This document shows positions 43,427 to 53,760 of a DNA stretch of 64,000 nt, piece after piece. Source of the DNA: Pomphorhynchus laevis (lineage: Eukaryota > Acanthocephala > Palaeacanthocephala > Echinorhynchida > Pomphorhynchidae); the NCBI GenBank assembly GCA_012934845.2, contig WNNJ02001590.1, positions 124,001 through 188,000 on the forward strand, written 5' to 3'. Position 1 is the stretch's first letter; the number at the start of each line of letters is the position of its first letter. The position numbers and the translations under genes were made by a program. Under the pieces are notes generated by a model. That model was given only the letters and a program-made list of their open reading frames with translations. It was not told the origin of the DNA and did not search any database.

Positions 43427-45160
43427 TCAGAAAAATAAGAGCCTATCAGATTCGTTTAAACTTTCGTAAATTTTTCTGAACTGATGGCTATATCGATTTC
43501 TTTCCTCGATTCGATTAAAACTGTTCGCTAGCTTTGCTGCTAGAAACCAACTTTTCGCTTGATACAACTTCTCATTAGATGAGTTAAAACCTAAGGCAGC
43601 ACGGATAAACAACTTCATGCACTCGATTCTTTTATTATTATCATCATCATTAAATAACAAAAGCCAAGCCCATATAAATATACAACGATTTTTTGTCAGT
43701 TTATCACCAAAGGTATATATAGAATCAATAAGCTGTTTACGAATATGACATCCAATTTTGTTTGTTTTCGGATTAAATTCACAATTAAAGATAAGACTGA
43801 ATGTATGCCCAGTAGGAAAATCTTGTAGCTGCTTTGTTCTATATGCTAGGCAACACTTCAGCATCTGAACCTGTATATCGTCCTTATCTAGATCGCTAGA
43901 CTCTAAAATATCGTGTACTTTGTGAAGATCATCTCCTCGACAAAGAAGAGCCATGCATTTACACAAAATAGGATATTCAGTCTTATCGGCTATGTTCATT
44001 GCATCTCGCCAATTCAGCTGTGAAATTGCACTATTGAATTGTTCCAAATACCTGTTGCCATGTTCCACGTCAGAAACAACGTTTGTGCTCCAGATACATA
44101 GCTTAGAGTAAAACTTTCTCATCGGTTCATTAGCATAATGATTAACTAGTCGTGTGTATATCAGCTGGCGATGTTCAATATCTAAAGGAACCTCACATGC
44201 TGCAAACCGTTTAGTTTTACTAAGAGGTTGAAATGCTTTGGCCAGATCTAGTGGTATGTCTGAATGATTACAGTAAGCTAGCATTGACGACCAGTCATTA
44301 TGCAGATTAAACATCAAATTGTAAAGATTAGGATTCGCTGTAAGTCGTCGGCTTAGCGCTTCGTTTAATGAAACGTCGGCCTGTTCATAGCGTCCCAATT
44401 TTAGTTCTGCCAAAGCAACACCCACAATTCCTTGATGGTGATGGTCACCAAATCTGGGTACTGTAGATATAGCATCAAAATATTCGTGTATAATCCGATG
44501 TGTAGCGAGCTCGTCTTTCAAGTCAATATAATTAAGTAGCTTTACTATAGGTGAAACAGTACTGGACCATAATTCTACTGGTGCAAAGGTATTAATTGGC
44601 TCTCCGGATTCAACGTGTTTAGCTTTAGCAAACGTATCGTATAGAATTCGGTTCTCAGATATACACGTGTTTAAATTGTTTGATAATTGATCATCGTCAA
44701 GGATATCTGCTAAATCACTAAAGCTAGACGCGCTTAAGCGAACTAAAACTCTCCGCGCAAATTGTCCACACACTGACCATGGCATTAGCTTCTTCTTACT
44801 AAAGTGCTCAAGTAAACTATCACGAAGATTATAAATGTAATCAATTGATGTTATACGTAGCTTTTTTGCGGGCGTACCTCTCGCTAATTCAAGTAGTCGA
44901 ATTAGACGAACCGAAGTTTGGCGAGAATTCAGTATAGAATTGATTTCAGCAAGAGATTCAAGCATCGCTCTCGTTAACGAGTTCATTACTCCATAAGGAT
45001 TACTCAACGGTTCGAAAAGATACATATCCGGAACTAGGTTGTCCCATGAATGAGCATTTAGATTATATGCCAAGTTCCAAAACGTATGATGTGTTTTCAT
45101 TTCGAAAGTTCTTTCACCGGGAAATACAATTTCTGGGATATTCGTTGTGGTGTCAGGCAT
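43427..45160 (-). CDS. Anaphase-promoting complex subunit 5-like protein
   Basis: An intact intronless ORF of 577 residues. Around 221-275 it reads HRIIHEYFDAISTV, then GIVGVALAELKLGRYEQADV and SLNEALSRR. This matches the start of the TPR array in ANAPC5 ('LLHYFDR', then 'AALNLAALH.RFGHYQQAELALQEAIR'). The C-terminus RIEERNRYSHQFRKIYESL (about 549-568) matches the end of ANAPC5 ('GKTQERNRCAMLFRQLHQEL'). ANAPC5 is a scaffold of the APC/C ubiquitin ligase that drives mitotic exit. The protein is shorter than the roughly 750 residues usual for ANAPC5 and divergent between these landmarks, so it may be a fast-evolving orthologue or a paralogue. The ATG (MPDTTTNIPE) is the first in frame. Upstream is a foldback element at 45,335. 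Confidence 0.6.
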   Translation of the reverse strand: MPDTTTNIPEIVFPGERTFEMKTHHTFWNLAYNLNAHSWDNLVPDMYLFEPLSNPYGVMNSLTRAMLESLAEINSILNSRQTSVRLIRLLELARGTPAKKLRITSIDYIYNLRDSLLEHFSKKKLMPWSVCGQFARRVLVRLSASSFSDLADILDDDQLSNNLNTCISENRILYDTFAKAKHVESGEPINTFAPVELWSSTVSPIVKLLNYIDLKDELATHRIIHEYFDAISTVPRFGDHHHQGIVGVALAELKLGRYEQADVSLNEALSRRLTANPNLYNLMFNLHNDWSSMLAYCNHSDIPLDLAKAFQPLSKTKRFAACEVPLDIEHRQLIYTRLVNHYANEPMRKFYSKLCIWSTNVVSDVEHGNRYLEQFNSAISQLNWRDAMNIADKTEYPILCKCMALLCRGDDLHKVHDILESSDLDKDDIQVQMLKCCLAYRTKQLQDFPTGHTFSLIFNCEFNPKTNKIGCHIRKQLIDSIYTFGDKLTKNRCIFIWAWLLLFNDDDNNKRIECMKLFIRAALGFNSSNEKLYQAKSWFLAAKLANSFNRIEERNRYSHQFRKIYESLNESDRLLFF

Positions 45161-45382
45161 GATTTAACAGCTTATATATTTTTATCTACATATAACTGAA
45201 TGATTGAATAAAATATATTTTTCCGCTTTGAAAACTTTTTATATAATTATATATTTATTGCAAGTTATTGGGCTTTTATGTTTGGCGAAAACAAACACTT
45301 AATAATTTTCTATCTCACAAAGCACTATTTTATGAGATAAAATAGACTTTTTAGTAATCATATAGGCCCGACGCGAAAGAAT

Positions 45383-45418
45383 GACGAATGCCGTTTCGTC
45401 ATCACTATGACTCATAAG
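45383..45418 (-). ncRNA. Hammerhead-like motif, left arm
   Basis: Read on the minus strand: CTTATGA, stem GTCAT-AGTG-ATGAC, GAAAC, then GGCATTCGTC. The stem III pairing ACGG with TCGT and the GTC cleavage triplet are best preserved here, though the first core word has T for G (CTTATGA). Confidence 0.5.
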
Positions 45419-45492
45419 TGTCAGTTCCCTCCCACTGCTGGATGCAGAGGAGGACTAGCAGACGGCAATCCAGCAGTGGGAGGGAACTGGCA

Positions 45493-45528
45493 CTGATGAG
45501 TCATAGTGATGACGAAACGGCATTTGTC
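45493..45528 (+). ncRNA. Hammerhead-like motif, right arm
   Basis: CTGATGA is followed by a 5-bp stem II with tetraloop (GTCAT-AGTG-ATGAC), then GAAAC, a short stem III (ACGG pairing with TTGT by G-T pairs) and GTC. All invariant core residues of a hammerhead are present in the normal order. Pairing for stem I between the flanks GGAACTGGCA and ATCCTTTCGC is not obvious, so self-cleavage is uncertain. Confidence 0.55.
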
Positions 45529-45744
45529 ATCCTTTCGCGTCGGGCTTATATGATTACTAAAAATTCACGCGGAATGGTATCATCATTTGAGAAATTCTAA
45601 GTAAGCCGATATAAAGATGCCTTGCGCTGGCATTTGCTAGTGCTTTTGTGCTGATGATCCTATTTGGTGAAGCTGTAGTGCTGGTTCAGTACTCTAGATG
45701 ATGTTACTATAGATTTTCTAGTACATCATGCATTTGATTCATTC

Positions 45745-45910
45745 GTTGATTGCTGTCTGCTAGTCCTCCTCTGCATCTTGCAGTGGTAGGGAACTGGCAC
45801 TGATGAGTCATAGTGATGACGAAACGGCATTTGTCATTCTTTCGCGTCGAGCTTATATGATTACTAAAAATTCACGCGGAATTGTATCATCATTTGAGAA
45901 AAATAGACTT
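45745..45910 (+). mobile_element. Single arm of the 45.3-kb foldback family
   Basis: From CTGTCTGCTAGTCCTCCTC to CATCATTTGAGAAAAATAGAC this repeats the right arm of the preceding element, including the hammerhead-like motif at 45,800-45,835. The 45,601-45,744 interval between is less AT-rich than the spacers but not coding. Confidence 0.75.
45800..45835 (+). ncRNA. Hammerhead-like motif, third copy
   Basis: Identical in the core to 45,493-45,528: CTGATGA, GTCAT-AGTG-ATGAC, GAAAC, GTC. The bases just after GTC differ (ATTC against ATCC). Confidence 0.55.
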
Positions 45911-47029
45911 TATAGACTATCTAATTAGACGAACGGCTCTATAAATTCCAATTCTGAAACATTATCATAAAATATCAATGTCTATGACGCATACAAGAGT
46001 TTATTTTTTCTTGTTTAAGTTTTTTTTAACAAAAAAGCATTTTCATTGTAAATTTACTCTAAATTTTAAATTTTAATATTTTAATAAAATATTATATTAA
46101 AAGATGTTACATCTTTGAATTATCCATTGTTACATTAACCTAGAAATATAATTATAGTTTAACACAATATCTAGTCTAAATAATTTAAGCATTTTTATAA
46201 AAAATATTTCTATATAAATCTTTTTATAAAAAAGATTTCTTCCAGATCATTTTCAAAAAAAATGATCTGGAAGAAATTTAGAGAAATAATATTTTTTATT
46301 TTTATTTTGTCATATTTTTACCAATATTAACAACCGGCCTTTAACTTTGAAGAAAATTAACATAAAATTATGTATTTATTACAAGCTATTAATTTCATTC
46401 TTTTTGAATTCACATTCTTATATTGCCCTAATTTGATGTCTTATTTACTCCTAATTCTAATTTTCTTTTTATCTCTGCTGATTACTATCCGAACTTAATT
46501 AATATGTTTAATTAATTAATGTTTAATAAATGAAATTTATAAGTTTCAATAAATTTCAATAATTTCATAAATGCTATTTACCTGAATAAAAATAATATAA
46601 TTAGCACTTAATTAAAATAAAAAATAAATCTCTAATATAAGTCCCAAATGAAGTGGAAACGAGCAATTTTAATTAATATTGAAGCACACTTGTAGATGTA
46701 AAAGAAGATTACTAGAAGACACTATTGAAGTGCATAAGAAGTGCGATACTGTAAGTCACAAATTCAATATGACTTATGCAGTCTTGTCTGAGCACACTAT
46801 CTACTATCCAATGCATTGTCAAATTAATATAAACTATATGTAGTGTAATAAGATTTTATAAGAACTATATAAATAATTCTTATATAATACTTCGTATCTA
46901 ATATTTTGGAATATTATTTTATAATTACATAATTATTATATAAATGTAATTAATAGATTATTTTAATAGATTATTTTAATCAATAGATTATTTGTTCCTG
47001 TCATACCCTCTTACTCCATGTTTCCAATT
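45911..47029. other. AT-rich spacer with a perfect hairpin
   Basis: At 46,235-46,277 two 19-base arms (ATTTCTTCCAGATCATTTT and its inverse) flank a five-base loop. No gene is seen in the rest. Confidence 0.5.
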
Positions 47030-47240
47030 ACTCCAACAACTAAGATCTCCGATCCTTCCTCGTCGCCACCTTACTCGCCTGTAATCAACTAACTCTCGAC
47101 GTCCGCCGCGCCCCCTCCTTTATCACATTCAAACACCTCCTCCGTTCACACCTTCTCGACACCTGATTCACAGTCTTGTTTTGTTGTGGTCATGTAAGCG
47201 TGCGCTGACACGCATTTGTCACGTTAAAATAAATCCTTTT
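47030..47240 (+). pseudogene. Possible LINE 3' fragment
   Basis: A GC-rich island translates as LRSFLVATLLACNQLTLDV then RAPSFITFKHLLRSHLLDT before a stop. The pattern 'R...S..SFK..LK.HL' is typical of the C-terminal end of L2/CR1/RTE-like LINE reverse transcriptases. It is too short for firm assignment. Confidence 0.35.
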
Positions 47241-47445
47241 TTAAATGGTAGGTTAGAGAATGTAAGTACATCGCAATTGACAGATAAAAATATAAACAGA
47301 TAAAAAAATTAGAACTAAATGATAAATAAATGATATTTTTTTTAATAATAACAATTTATTAAAATTTTAACTGTACAATTAAGGTTCCCACAAATGGGCC
47401 TCTATACATTTAAAATAGTGGTATAAATACCATATCATAAACATA

Positions 47446-48895
47446 TTACTCTGATAAAACACGTCCTGCTCGAAGATACGAAGTTCGCTGAAACTGAACA
47501 CGTGGACATCTAAGCGTCGCAGAGCAAATTTTCGCAAGACACATACTAATATATGTCCTGATTGATGATATCGTGACGGCGTATTCGCTTTTTTGTTGTT
47601 CAGCGATTTTTAGAGCCAATGATTTAATACATGCTTGTGCACTCTTGCCAGCTCCGCCCGTAGTCGCCCAAATAAGGGGACAAAATGAGCTGTGCTCTAT
47701 TGTATGTATCCTTTCTTCGTACTTGGCACATTTTCTATTTTCGTGGAAAGTGAAAGTGGCATCTGTTGACTTTTCGCAATAGGACGGAGCATGATTGTTG
47801 AAAACGACTACATCAAAAAATGTACGCTCCATATTCCCACCGAACAGTCCATTACCTACTATATCAGCTCGAGCATCATCTTGTCTGGTTGTTGTACTAA
47901 TATTGAAACTGATGTTTTCAGGAACTGGAGTCAGAGATGGTTCTGCAAACACATTCCAACAGACTGTGTTCAACTTCTTAACCAAAAAGTCTCGAAGTTG
48001 ATTATGACGGATGAAGTTGAATGCGCCCCTTTTGCACGAGAGAGCATGCGACGTTGTTAATCTCTGACCACATTGACACTTATCCGGCAAATCTTTGGGA
48101 GTTAAACCATATCGAACAGACAACGCATCTCGAAACTCTTGCGTTGACAACTGACAATCCGTAGAAACCAACGCATCTCTTGTTAGCCAATTAGAGGCAC
48201 CCTTCAGGGATGCATATTCCACTGATTTTCGCAATATAGGAATGATCTCTGGCTTGAGTTTTTCAGCATAATTTCGATTTTCTTCTTTATGTTCGTTTTG
48301 AATTGCAGACAATAAGTGTATTACTGAGAAACCAATATCTAAATCAGGTTCTTCATATATGGACGATAACAATCGTGCAGCGTTGTACTGTCTGGTTAAT
48401 TCACTCTCAATATTTCGTATTCCTAGTCCCCCCAAACTGGTTGACAAAGAACATACTCCCCTCAAATCAAGATCAATGTCATCGCCAAACATGGAATTCA
48501 TAAATTTTGTGTCAATAACATTCTTTAGATCATCCAACCATTCTATGTCACAATCAACGGCTCGGAAAAGGTAAGTCCACATTGACTGAACTGCAAGAGA
48601 GTATGCCACAAATGCGGAATGAACATCGGCATCAGCGGCATTAGCAACATCCTTGACCAGATTTGACATCGATAAAAACTGCCCGCAGCAATACTCCCTT
48701 ACAAACTTTGGCGTGCCAATAGGTGCACCAAGTACCTTTAATCCATCTTCATTAATGATTAAACCATCAGCTCCAAAGATGTGTTGAGCGCGGATCATGT
48801 TTCTTGGATGTATAAGCAACCTCGATTTGTTTGGATTGACATGGTATCCATACTGCTCACCTATTGAGCAAAGAAGACGCCATACATGTGATAAA
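47446..48895 (-). pseudogene. RLE-type LINE: RT thumb, Cys/His cluster and restriction-like endonuclease
   Basis: The frame is open from about 48,895 (WRLLCSIGEQYGYHVNPNKS, the end of an RT palm) through LIHPRNMIRAQHIF and LKVLGAPIG to CQCGQRLTTSHALSC, a C-x-C-G...H-x3-C cluster, followed by RHNQLRDFLVKKLN. The nuclease domain follows: EPSLTPVP, DDARADIVGNGLFGG and RTFFDVVVFNNHAPSYCEKS. The tail KYEERIHTIEHSSFCPLIWA and TTGGAGKSAQACIKS resembles many invertebrate non-LTR elements with a PD-(D/E)XK-like nuclease. The 480-codon frame is intact, so the insertion is fairly recent, but the RT fingers and palm are missing (5'-truncated). Its 3' end runs into AT-rich DNA before 47,446. Confidence 0.75.
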
Positions 48896-50340
48896 TAAAT
48901 TGTAATAATATTAAATAGTTATATTTATTATAATTAATTTCTAGTAAAATAGAGTTTTAGATTACAATCAAATAATAAAAAATAAAAGAGATAAAAATAA
49001 TGATAGATTAATAATTAAAAATAAATGATAAATCAAAATATAAATAAATCAGAATAAATTATAATAATATTAAATAGTTATATTTATTATAATTAAATTT
49101 CAGTAAAATAGTTTTAGATTACAATTAAATAAAGACAAATAATAAAGGAGAGATAAACAATAATGATATATAAATAATTAAAAATAGATGATAAATATCT
49201 AACTTAATTATATTAATGATAATACACTTTTAGTAAAATAGAGTTGGAGATAAAAATTAAATAATGATAAATAATAAAAGACAGATAAATTATAAGAGAT
49301 AAAAAATTAAAAAAATGATAAATCAAAATAAATTATAATTATATTAAAAAACTGAGATAAAATTATACAGTCCAGATTTTTTCTGGAAACTTTCTGACTA
49401 CGTTCTTAGAGCGCTCAAATCTTCTAATTGATCACAATCGACAAGTGCCACAATCAGCAATAAGCTGATTGTGGCACTTGCAATAAATACTATCGTTCAA
49501 CTAATAATACTCCCCCCATTGGGAATATAAGATAACTTATTCACATACTTATATTTCCAGAACTGGACTATTGCCTGTTTACAGGTCAATTTACCCAAGT
49601 CTTTACTACGCCCTGTTTAACTCATTATACACATAGCCGCTCGTATGACGAGAAACTGTGTGAATAACAGCCTACGACGGCTGCGTGGATTACGCCTCCG
49701 ACGCTTTGATCATATTTCTTGCCAACTATTGTTTCTCAAATGGCCTAGCATCTCTCAACTCGTCACCATGATCTTACTATTTATTGTTTCGTTTCTGTGC
49801 ATTCGACTTACCATCTTATTTCAAACTTCCTTCTAAGACTCAGTCCATATATCTTCAAAAACTCTACGATCCATTCACACAGGGATCTAAGCCATTCCTA
49901 GATATTGCACAAATTATGGCGTCAGCGCATACCATGTTTATGGGTCACTATAATAGAACGCGTTCCGTTGACATTTGCTTCACTTTCTGATTTTGAACCT
50001 TTAAGCAGCTCATTTCACTCAAACTACTCTCCCTCAGCAAAGTCTGATTTGATCTTTCTTCATTTCACACATGTCGCTCTTGCGTATTTTAGGAAAATAG
50101 AGTTTAACATAGCAATCAAATAATAACAAATAATAAAAGACGGATAAAAATAATAGATAAAAGATAAATTATATATTAGATTATATATTTTTATATAAAT
50201 ATACATTAACTTTCAGTAAAATGAAAGATAGATAAAAAAGGATAAATATATTGGATAAATATATTTATTATAATTAACTTTTAGTAAAATAGAGTTATAA
50301 CAATTAGATGATATTATACAGTACAATATATATAAAATTA
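48896..50340. repeat. Degenerate AT-rich tandem repeats with a hairpin and unassigned centre
   Basis: Units containing AATATTAAATAGTTATATTT and AGTAAAATAGAGTTTTAGATT repeat about every 150-160 bp at 48,904-49,330 and again, degenerate, at 50,090-50,320. At 49,442-49,480 a perfect hairpin has 17-base arms (CAAGTGCCACAATCAGC). The 49,500-50,090 centre is less AT-rich and has short ORFs, but I recognise no gene in it. Confidence 0.5.
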
Positions 50341-50499
50341 AAAAAAAATAATATAAAAATAAATAATTAAGCAAAATAAATGATTGGAAATAAATAATTT
50401 TATGTTCTAGTAAAGAATAAAATTCCTTTATAAATGATCAATTTATGTATCAACTTATGAAATATTGTACATGTTAAAATTTCAATTTATTTCCGTGGA

Positions 50500-50749
50500 T
50501 TAATCAAACGGGATATCTGGGTTTTCGCGGTATTCTCTATCATCGTAAAATTGAGTAGCCATATCAATGCAAGACAGCAGATGATTAAAGGAATCTTCAT
50601 CATTTGGATCTAGCGGAATAAAACGAACCAATGAATAGTCATTAAGCACTTGAACTAAGTTTTTATTAAGATTCTGATATCGTTCATTCAAAGCGGATCC
50701 ACATTGTTCGGCTTGGTCTTGCAGAGTAAATAGATCCGGTTCCAAGTAA
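50500..50749 (-). CDS. GPN3: GPN-loop GTPase 3, last exon
   Basis: This exon follows a GAATTTAG acceptor and completes the codon left by the previous exon (AG+T). It encodes YLEPDLFTLQDQAEQCGSAL, then LNDYSLVRFIPLDPNDEDSF and IDMATQFYDDREYRENPDIP. The family pattern at this point is '+FLDPD...L', 'I.DYS+VRFLP.+..DEES....L..ID.AIQ+.ED.E', so it is the C-terminal alpha-helical region. The stop (TAA) is followed within 15 bp by AATAAA, so the 3' untranslated region is very short. The exon is joined to 51,690-51,930 by an AT-rich intron of 940 bp. Confidence 0.85.
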
Positions 50750-51689
50750 CTAAATTCGGCATATTAAATTATTTATTGCTTAAAGGCAGTACTAAATCAA
50801 GTGGATATTAAATCGAGTAAATGTTTTAAATGTTTTTAAAATAATCCATATTCAAAAAATAATAGCAAGATAATTAATTATGGATTAATTAATTATTAAT
50901 TAATTAATAATTAATTAATTATGGATTTGGTCACTGATTATGACCAGACTCAATTATTGATCTCGTTAATATTAAAATAATTTTACATTTAATAGTATAA
51001 CTAGCATATAACTGGCAAAGATGACTGTCGACGCGATCATATTCAAGAAATTAATTTTCAAGCAAACGAAATATTTCTGTCTAAACGTCTGTTAAAATAT
51101 CAAACTGAGATTTCATTTATGTAATAATATTAGTACGCAATTATATTTCAATTTAAATAATAATTCAATCAAGATTTAAAGGCACCTGACTTAAAAATCT
51201 GCAATATTAGTCACCCTTTGTTTGCTGTCTTTATTAAAAACTACAAATATGATCGATAAAAAATAATGTAAACAATCGATTAATCGATTGTTCCAATCGG
51301 TTAATCGCTAAACTACAAATATGATCGATAAATGTGATCGATAATAATGATCGATAATAATGATCGATAATCTATAAATATGATCGATAATAATGTAAAC
51401 AATCGATTAATCGATTGTAACTATCTGATTAATTACATCTGATTATGTAAATATAAATGGGCCAAATATATTACCAACTACTTATTTATACCGTAGCAAG
51501 ATGAGTGATATGAAAATTTTAACAGGTAAATACAATGAAAACTGAAGTTTAACATTTAAAGTGTGAATTCTTTACTATTTTCTAGTAGCAAATGAGATAA
51601 CTAAATGTCAATGCATTCAAAATTAATGTTTTTGAATGTAACGATGTCAATTATGACTTTCCAGGTAAAAATCATAATGCAGAACTTAC
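50750..51689. other. GPN3 intron with ATCGAT-rich simple repeats
   Basis: Donor GGTAAGT (51,689 on the minus strand) and acceptor TTTAG (50,750) bound this intron. Around 51,240-51,420 it holds repeated TGATCGATAA and TCGATTAATCGATTG words, which can form cruciforms. No mobile element was recognised. Confidence 0.7.
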
Positions 51690-51930
51690 CTTTCTACAAT
51701 CTGCTTTTGCTCACTATTAAGAAGATCCATTTTAGACATAATGCTTATATGCGGGACTTCTACATTTACTAACACAGAAAGTGCAACTAGCATACCAGCG
51801 ATAAATTTAGGAGGATCGATAATGAATTGTGCATCCAACAGAAAAAGAGCACATATCTTAAAATCAAGTGATCTCAACATGTCCGTTAACTTTTGGGCGA
51901 ATTTCATATGAGTGTATAATTCAATTTGAC
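51690..51930 (-). CDS. GPN3: GPN-loop GTPase 3, exon with G4 motif
   Basis: The acceptor AAG precedes GT-CAA-ATT, which joins in phase with the G left by the previous exon to give LPGQIELYTH. The exon continues MKFAQKLTDMLRS, FKICALFLLDAQFIIDPPKF, IAGMLVALSVL, VPHISIMSKMDLLNSEQKQ and ends before GGTAAGT. It matches human GPN3 closely in pattern ('CPGQIELYTH', 'VCGVFLVDSQFM', 'FISGILAALSAM', 'VNIMTKMDLL'). SKMDLL is the guanine-specificity (G4) motif. GPN3, with GPN1, is needed for assembly and nuclear import of RNA polymerase II. The exon is separated from the next upstream exon by 7.5 kb of transposon-rich intron. Confidence 0.9.
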
Positions 51931-52534
51931 CTTATCAAGAAAAACATCTTATAGTAACATAAAATGACATAAAAATATAAAATCTAATATACAAAATATA
52001 AGCATTTGATAAAAAGTAAAAATAGACATTAAAATATAAAATTTAATGTTCAAATTAATCTACGTATAACAATAATTCCTACATTATCTGCAATTAATAA
52101 AAATAAAAATATTAATTTAAATAAAAAAATATTAAACTCCTTTTGTACTATTGGAATTTTAGTCTGGATGCAATCAAAATTCAAGGTAAATTAAATGATT
52201 TTATTTTTTAATCATTTTACGTTTTTAAATAGATATTCAAATAAAATTTTTGTAAAATTTCAAACTTCTGATTTTGCATTTTTACATTTTACAATTCGTG
52301 AAATATAATATTTTTTTGCTATATAAAAGTCAGGCAAATTATCAAACAAGACGAACTTATAAGCTCTAATAAATTCAGTTTATTCATTTTAAAATGAAAT
52401 AAAATATATAAATAAAATATATTATAAATTATTATTCATAATAATATTTAAATTATATTATTTATATATAAATAATATAGGAATACATTTTGTTAGTAAC
52501 ATGTGGAATTCGATATTTTCAAAGTTTATTTACA
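51931..52534. other. GPN3 intron, AT-rich part
   Basis: AT-rich sequence without recognisable features, at the acceptor side of the 7.5-kb intron. Confidence 0.5.
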
Positions 52535-52725
52535 ATAACATAAAAAATAGTTGTATTAACAAAGTGCACATTTTTAACATAAAATTACCTAAACTTTACA
52601 ACATTTTTAAGCGTAAACAAGATTTTAAGGAAGATGCCATTGTAATCCTAATGATGATAGCAGGAGCTATCGAAATATAGAATTTTTATCAAATAAAGGA
52701 TATTTTCTTCTTCGTTCCTGTAATA
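52535..52725 (+). mobile_element. EN+ Penelope-like fragment: nuclease start joined to terminal block
   Basis: The first 90 bp translate like the beginning of the 22.1-kb nuclease ORF (LPKLYNIFKRKQDFKEDAIV). The sequence then passes straight into the terminal block (GATAGC-AGGA-GCTATC, GAAAT, TTCTTCGTTCCTGTAAT). Most of the nuclease is absent, so it is a short internally deleted fossil. It lies in the GPN3 intron. Confidence 0.75.
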
Positions 52726-52789
52726 ATATATATTTGAAATGGAAGAAGATTGTCGGTTTAGTATTTATTATTAATAAGTATTATTTTGC

Positions 52790-52985
52790 TGAAAATTTGA
52801 TGACTGTTCTTTTATCATGCACGCTGTATTAATCCTATCTATAAGCCAACAACAGTATTGTACATTTCAGTATTGGTGGACCTCATCAGCTACTACAATA
52901 CTAAAATGTAGTGTACTGCTGTTGGCGTATAGATAGGATTAAAGTAGCGTGCAGAACAAAAAAAGTCATCAAAAATTCAATATCA
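52790..52985. mobile_element. Foldback element, family F, best copy
   Basis: Inverted arms run from AAATTTGATGACTGTTCTTTT to AAAAAAAGTCATCAAAAATTC, with CTATCTATAAGCCAACAACA/TGCTGTTGGCGTATAGATAG inside and the CAGTATTGGTGGACCTCATC block near the centre. No coding sequence. It lies in the GPN3 intron next to a Merlin-like fragment. Confidence 0.8.
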
Positions 52986-53054
52986 ACATTTATAAAATGA
53001 CAAAAATATTATTTTTTATTCTTTAGCAGTTTCGATAAAACTATCTTTATCCTT

Positions 53055-53495
53055 CTACACCATATCTCACATTTTCCCATCATTGGAAGTACTTGTTGTT
53101 CTAATAAGTTATTAAAAAATGAACCGATATCGATAATTTAGCATTTTTATTAACATTGCCTAGATTATTATTGAATTAAAAAGATACGGAGATTGTATGT
53201 AGCAAAAATATATGGAAAGTTATAATAATAAAGTAGCAAGTAATAAATTTTAAAAATTAGGTTACTAACATTTTTGAATATTTTTCGAAATTGTCTTTTT
53301 GTGACGCTTCCTCTCTCTATATATGCATTCAACTCGGCAGAAATCAATCTTGGATCAGTGGGTTTCCCACTAATCCATGCTACAGTTTTCCACTGTAGTC
53401 CTTCACAAATCAAGAAAGAATATAATGCATTATGAAGTATTTTAACGGTTATGCGTTTTTGCTATCAACTGCATACAGACATTTCAGTATTTAAA
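53055..53495 (-). mobile_element. Merlin-like transposon fragment, C-terminal part
   Basis: On the minus strand an 81-codon frame (ICEGLQWKTVAWISGKPTDP, RLISAELNAYIERGSV, TKRQFRKIFKNVSNLI) equals the downstream half of the 11.5-kb copy, preceded by CLYAVDS. The outer end (AACCGATATCGATAATT) also matches that copy. The catalytic EIDET region is missing here. It is a dead fragment. Confidence 0.6.
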
Positions 53496-53559
53496 TACTA
53501 CTGTATTTAAAATCAAAAATGATTTTAATTAAATTTGCAAAATGCAAGACGAAAGTCTT

Positions 53560-53760
53560 TTATTAAATCTAATTGCCAATAACAGCAGACGAATCGAATA
53601 ATCGTCAAACAACATTAAAAGGATCGAAACGTGCAACGTAGGTATTGGATCAGTAGCTGATGAGGTCCACCAATACTGAAATGTAGCTGACTGCTGTTGG
53701 CTTATAGAAAATATTAAAGTAGCGTGAGGTTAAAAAAAAGTCATCAAAATTTCAATGGTA
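53560..53760 (+). mobile_element. Family F, single-arm copy with hammerhead-like block
   Basis: The sequence contains ACAGCAGACGAATCGAATAATCG, the permuted hammerhead-like block (53,631-53,668) and the usual outer arm CTGCTGTTGGCTTATAGAAA to GTCATCAAAATTTCAATG. It merges directly into repeat X. Confidence 0.7.
53631..53668 (+). ncRNA. Permuted hammerhead-like motif (family F)
   Basis: GGATC-GAAAC is followed by CGTGCAACGTAGGTATTGG, a small hairpin (TTG-GAT-CAG) and CTGATGA-GGTCC. Five bases of open stem II pair (GGATC with GGTCC, one G-T). See 29,546-29,592 for the variant stem. Confidence 0.4.

Larger units (their letters stand above)
45335..45600. mobile_element. Foldback element with hammerhead-like arms
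   Basis: The left arm (from TTTTTAGTAATCATATAGGCCC to GGATGCAGAGGAGGACTAGC) and the right arm (CAGCAGTGGGAGGGAACTGG to TATATGATTACTAAAAATTC) are inverted copies about 100 bp long. Both contain the hammerhead-like sequence. A third, single arm lies at 45,745-45,910. The sequence is much richer in G+C than the surroundings. It resembles the terminal region of a Penelope-like element or a retrozyme-like repeat; no coding sequence is present. Confidence 0.75.

Noticed and set aside
47030-47240. A host gene exon in the GC-rich island
   Set aside because: No splice sites fit, and the wording resembles the C-terminal end of LINE reverse transcriptases more than any host protein I know.
51240-51420. 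CRISPR-like or regularly spaced repeats (TGATCGATAA words)
   Set aside because: Spacing is irregular and the words overlap; this is a simple-sequence tract in a eukaryotic intron.
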